Assembly (NCBI GenBank): GCA_024688095.1
Contig: JAILEJ010000510.1
Coordinates: 1 to 10,174, forward strand
Origin: Butyrivibrio sp.
GTDB taxonomy: Bacteria > Bacillota > Clostridia > Lachnospirales > Lachnospiraceae
DNA: 10,174 nt
Reading direction: 5' to 3'
Position numbers and translations under genes: made by a program. Positions 8,228 through 10,174 of this stretch are shown here, in pieces. The notes under the pieces are model-generated. The model saw only the letters and a program-made list of their open reading frames with translations. It was not told where the DNA came from and did no database searches. The first letter of the stretch is position 1; each line of letters opens with the position of its first letter.

Positions 8228-9031
8228 TCAGTCCAATTCATTCTGCTTTTCACTGTCACTATAAAAATGTTCTATAATCTTTGCAATCCACTTTGGCCAG
8301 AATCTGCAGAACATCTCAAAATCCTCTTTGGTCCTGTCATTGTCTGCTATTATAGTAGTAGTAGCTGATTCCTCATGAATTCTGTGAGACATAAGAATTT
8401 CCGGACAGTATACAAAAGAGCCCTTCAACCTGCTTATCATCTCCCATGCTTCCCAGTCTACACCTCCTCTGAATCTGACTTTGAAGACTTCATCCGGAAG
8501 ATTAGACTTTACAAATGTAACGGAAGGGCAGCATATTGGAGAACCAAATGAAAGAATCCTTCTTCTTACAAATTTAGATTTCCAAAATCCTCTAATTTTA
8601 AGAGGCGACAGCATAACTCTCTTAATATTTAAAAGCTTGTTATCTGATACCTCTACTCCACCTTCCCTAAGTTCGGAATAATCTGTAAATGCTATAAGCG
8701 GTTTTGCTGCTTTATTAAAATTATTTATAACGCTTTCCGCATATCTTTCCTTATAAATATCATCCTGGTGAGTAATGGTCACAAGATCTGTTCCTGCATT
8801 TTTATAAGCAAAATTCCAATCACTTGCTATATTACTCTTTGCTGTATTTATAAAAAGTTTAATTTCATATTTATCGGCAAGCCCTTTAATATAATCATTT
8901 GGCGTTGAAGTTGCCATTATTATATTAGTCTTTATAGTCTGTGCCTTAACTGATTTAATACATTCCTCAAGGTATTTACTTTCACCATAAGCACAGATTG
9001 CAAATGTGTGATCTTTATTTGTATATTTCAT
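8228..9031 (-). CDS. Family 2 glycosyltransferase
   Basis: A 267-residue soluble GT-A fold enzyme. The N-terminus (TFAICAYGESKYLEECIKSV) is the usual GT2 opening, a strand followed by the first helix. THQDD at 87-91 is the DXD-type site that binds the metal and the nucleotide-sugar diphosphate. GGVDWEAWEMISRL at 189-202 corresponds to the catalytic-base and acceptor region (a DW.LW-like motif) of GT2 enzymes, and SHRIHEESAT (215-224) follows, as is common in this group. There is no membrane segment, so it works at the cytoplasmic face on a lipid-linked acceptor. It starts 1 nt after the DUF2304 gene stop, with a purine-rich AGGAAGAG upstream, and ends 5 nt before the flippase. The sugar and linkage cannot be inferred. 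Confidence 0.88.
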   Translation of the reverse strand: MKYTNKDHTFAICAYGESKYLEECIKSVKAQTIKTNIIMATSTPNDYIKGLADKYEIKLFINTAKSNIASDWNFAYKNAGTDLVTITHQDDIYKERYAESVINNFNKAAKPLIAFTDYSELREGGVEVSDNKLLNIKRVMLSPLKIRGFWKSKFVRRRILSFGSPICCPSVTFVKSNLPDEVFKVRFRGGVDWEAWEMISRLKGSFVYCPEILMSHRIHEESATTTIIADNDRTKEDFEMFCRFWPKWIAKIIEHFYSDSEKQNELD

Positions 9032-9032
9032 T

Positions 9033-9410
9033 TTACTTCTTCTCTTCCTTTTTTTCTTCTAATAACTTTTCTATTGTTCTGATTCTGCGCTCCATAAGTG
9101 CATTTTCCTGAGCCATATTACGGATACGTACAGTCTGCCTTGATACTATTACTGTAAGAGACAATGATATCAGCATAAGAATAAATATACTTACAAGGTA
9201 CAAGGCATTAATTGGCAGCTCAATGTGTAATATATGCGCAATTATTCCCAAAAGATTTGGGAAGGCAACAAGCAAAATAAGAACAACACATACAAGAAGC
9301 CATAAAAGAGAATATTTAAGTGATAAAGTTCTTCTGCTAATAAGTTCAAGCATAATAATAATAAATGCAAGAACAACAAAAGCGAGTATAACACGAAGAT
9401 ATATAGTCAT
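9033..9410 (-). CDS. DUF2304-type small membrane protein
   Basis: A 125-residue protein with three hydrophobic segments (about 4-24, 32-60 and 67-90). These are followed by a charged, probably coiled-coil C-terminus that ends in a Lys/Glu-rich tail. Size and layout fit the DUF2304 family, whose genes are commonly found beside DPM1-like GT2 genes, as here. It may anchor or assist that enzyme at the membrane, or act on the lipid-phosphate sugar; this is inference. The start is ATG 9410, with GGAGG 8 nt upstream and a 1-nt overlap with the preceding stop (TGATG). A longer frame to 9440 would swallow the ribosome site and is rejected. Confidence 0.8.
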   Translation of the reverse strand: MTIYLRVILAFVVLAFIIIMLELISRRTLSLKYSLLWLLVCVVLILLVAFPNLLGIIAHILHIELPINALYLVSIFILMLISLSLTVIVSRQTVRIRNMAQENALMERRIRTIEKLLEEKKEEKK

Positions 9411-10117
9411 CAGATTTTCCTCCAATTTGAAAGCCTGCATATCAGAATTGAAAGTGAAACCTTTATCATATAGTATACTGAACGCTTAAGATTAATGGAA
9501 CTTACTCCATTTTCTCTTTCTTTCATAATAACAGGTATCTCTTTAATCCTTGCTCCGCTAAGCTTTGCAGATACAATTGCTTCTGGTTCCGGATAATCAC
9601 TTGGATAATTATTGGCATAAAACTCAATATATTTGCGGTTTACTGCCCTGTATCCACTTGTGACATCCTTAATATCCGCTCCACATACAAGCTTTATTAG
9701 GAAGCTGAGAAAATTAATTCCCATTCTCCTTGAAGCTGATGACTGAAAGCCTTCCTTCTCAATAAACCTTGAACCAATGGTAATATCAGCAGACCCATCC
9801 ACAAGAGGTTTAATAACCTTCTCTATATATTTTGGATCATGTTGTCCATCACCATCATGCTGAATTGCTATATCATAACCGTTTTTCAGTGCGTATTTAT
9901 ATCCGCACTGAACCCCACCACCAATACCAAGATTTATAGGATGAGTTACATATTCAAAGCCATTATCCTTCATAATCTGCTCTGAATTATCAGTTGAGCA
10001 GTCATTTATAATAAGATAATCCAGCTCAGTTCCACAGTTTTTTAGATTATTTACCGTTTTTACTATATTTTCTCCTTCATTGTATGAAGGGATTATTACT
10101 AATATTTTAGGATTCAA
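9410..10117 (-). CDS. DPM1-like family 2 glycosyltransferase (polyprenyl-phosphate sugar synthase type)
   Basis: A 235-residue GT-A fold enzyme close to dolichol-phosphate mannosyltransferase catalytic domains. It has VIIPSYNEGENI (7-18), INDCSTDNS (37-45), the DXD site in QHDGDGQHDP (86-95), GSRF (115-118), DVTSGYRA (151-158) and DYPEPEA (174-180). These enzymes move a sugar from a nucleotide to polyprenyl phosphate on the cytoplasmic side. No C-terminal membrane domain is present; the adjacent DUF2304 protein may supply membrane contact. The start is TTG 10117: an in-frame TAG lies only four codons upstream, AGGAGG sits 5 nt before the TTG, and the next in-frame ATG is at codon 49, past the N-terminal motif. 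Its product could be the donor for the two downstream GT-C proteins (inference). Confidence 0.9.
   Translation of the reverse strand: MNPKILVIIPSYNEGENIVKTVNNLKNCGTELDYLIINDCSTDNSEQIMKDNGFEYVTHPINLGIGGGVQCGYKYALKNGYDIAIQHDGDGQHDPKYIEKVIKPLVDGSADITIGSRFIEKEGFQSSASRRMGINFLSFLIKLVCGADIKDVTSGYRAVNRKYIEFYANNYPSDYPEPEAIVSAKLSGARIKEIPVIMKERENGVSSINLKRSVYYMIKVSLSILICRLSNWRKI
9419..9423 (-). promoter_or_regulatory. Ribosome binding site GGAGG for the DUF2304 gene
   Basis: GGAGG lies within the last codons of the upstream glycosyltransferase gene, 8 nt before ATG 9410. It fixes that ATG as the start over the longer frame opening at 9440. Confidence 0.8.
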
Positions 10118-10174
10118 ATCAGCCTCCTACTATTCACAAGTCGCCCTACATCAAAATCTGAACCATACACTATA
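10114..10174 (-). CDS. Possible C-terminal end of an upstream gene
   Basis: Of the three minus-strand frames entering from the right edge, two hit stops within 31 bases. The third stays open for 19 codons and ends at TGA 10116-10114, overlapping the TTG start of the glycosyltransferase as TTGA. The visible residues are IVYGSDFDVGRLVNSRRLI. The 4-nt overlap is the usual style of a coupled operon, as at other junctions here. The fragment is too short to name a family, and a non-coding leader is possible. Confidence 0.45.
   Translation of the reverse strand, partial: IVYGSDFDVGRLVNSRRLI
10123..10128 (-). promoter_or_regulatory. Ribosome binding site AGGAGG before a TTG start
   Basis: A full-consensus AGGAGG lies 5 nt before TTG 10117. 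Together with the in-frame TAG at 10129-10127 it makes the TTG the only reasonable start of the DPM1-like gene. Confidence 0.8.

Noticed and set aside
8035..8277. Plus-strand open frame across the flippase start
   Set aside because: It is antisense to the well-supported N-terminus of the flippase and the end of the glycosyltransferase. Its translation has no family-like features.
9411..9440. A 10-codon N-terminal extension of the DUF2304 protein
   Set aside because: It contains the GGAGG ribosome site that serves ATG 9410 and overlaps the upstream gene.
1..10174. CRISPR arrays, insertion sequences, tRNA or rRNA genes
   Set aside because: I saw no direct-repeat and spacer pattern, transposase-like protein or RNA gene features; nearly every base is in a coding frame.

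Overview
All recognisable genes lie on the minus strand, so the window reads right to left. The low G+C content, A/T-rich codons, strong AGGAGG-type ribosome binding sites, the DUF2304 and LicD proteins and a PAP2-GDPD fusion suggest a Gram-positive Clostridia genome. Lachnospiraceae (Butyrivibrio-like) is my best guess; this is inference, because no rRNA or other marker gene is present.

The layout in transcription order is as follows. At 10174-10114 there is the likely last 19 codons of an upstream gene. At 10117-9410 is a DPM1-like family 2 glycosyltransferase with a TTG start. At 9410-9033 is a small DUF2304-type membrane protein. At 9031-8228 is a second family 2 glycosyltransferase. At 8222-6978 is a 12-segment Wzx-type flippase. 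At 6978-4660 is a 772-residue fusion of a SAM methyltransferase, a LicD nucleotidyltransferase-like domain and a C-terminal domain. At 4637-2904 is a large polytopic protein that may be a GT-C enzyme. At 2879-1374 is a GT39/ArnT-like GT-C glycosyltransferase. At 1318-1, cut by the window edge, is a PAP2 phosphatase fused to a glycerophosphodiester phosphodiesterase.

Spacing is very tight. The first six junctions, counted from the right, are a 4-nt overlap (TTGA), a 1-nt overlap (TGATG), a 1-nt gap, a 5-nt gap, a 1-nt overlap (TAATG) and a 22-nt gap. These are followed by gaps of 24 and 55 nt. No convincing promoter or terminator is visible, so the whole set looks like the middle of one operon. 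The only non-coding stretch worth noting is the 55-nt gap at 1319-1373, where a 10-bp A/T-rich inverted repeat overlaps the stop codon of the preceding gene.

The likely shared job is assembly and decoration of a cell-envelope glycopolymer. Cytoplasmic glycosyltransferases would build lipid-linked sugars or oligosaccharides, and the flippase would export them. The methyltransferase-LicD protein would add a methyl group and a phospho-substituent. The GT-C proteins would transfer sugars outside the membrane from polyprenyl-phosphate donors. The PAP2-GDPD protein could recycle lipid phosphates or cut glycerophosphodiesters on the outer face. The domain assignments rest on visible motifs; the pathway and the substrates are inferred.
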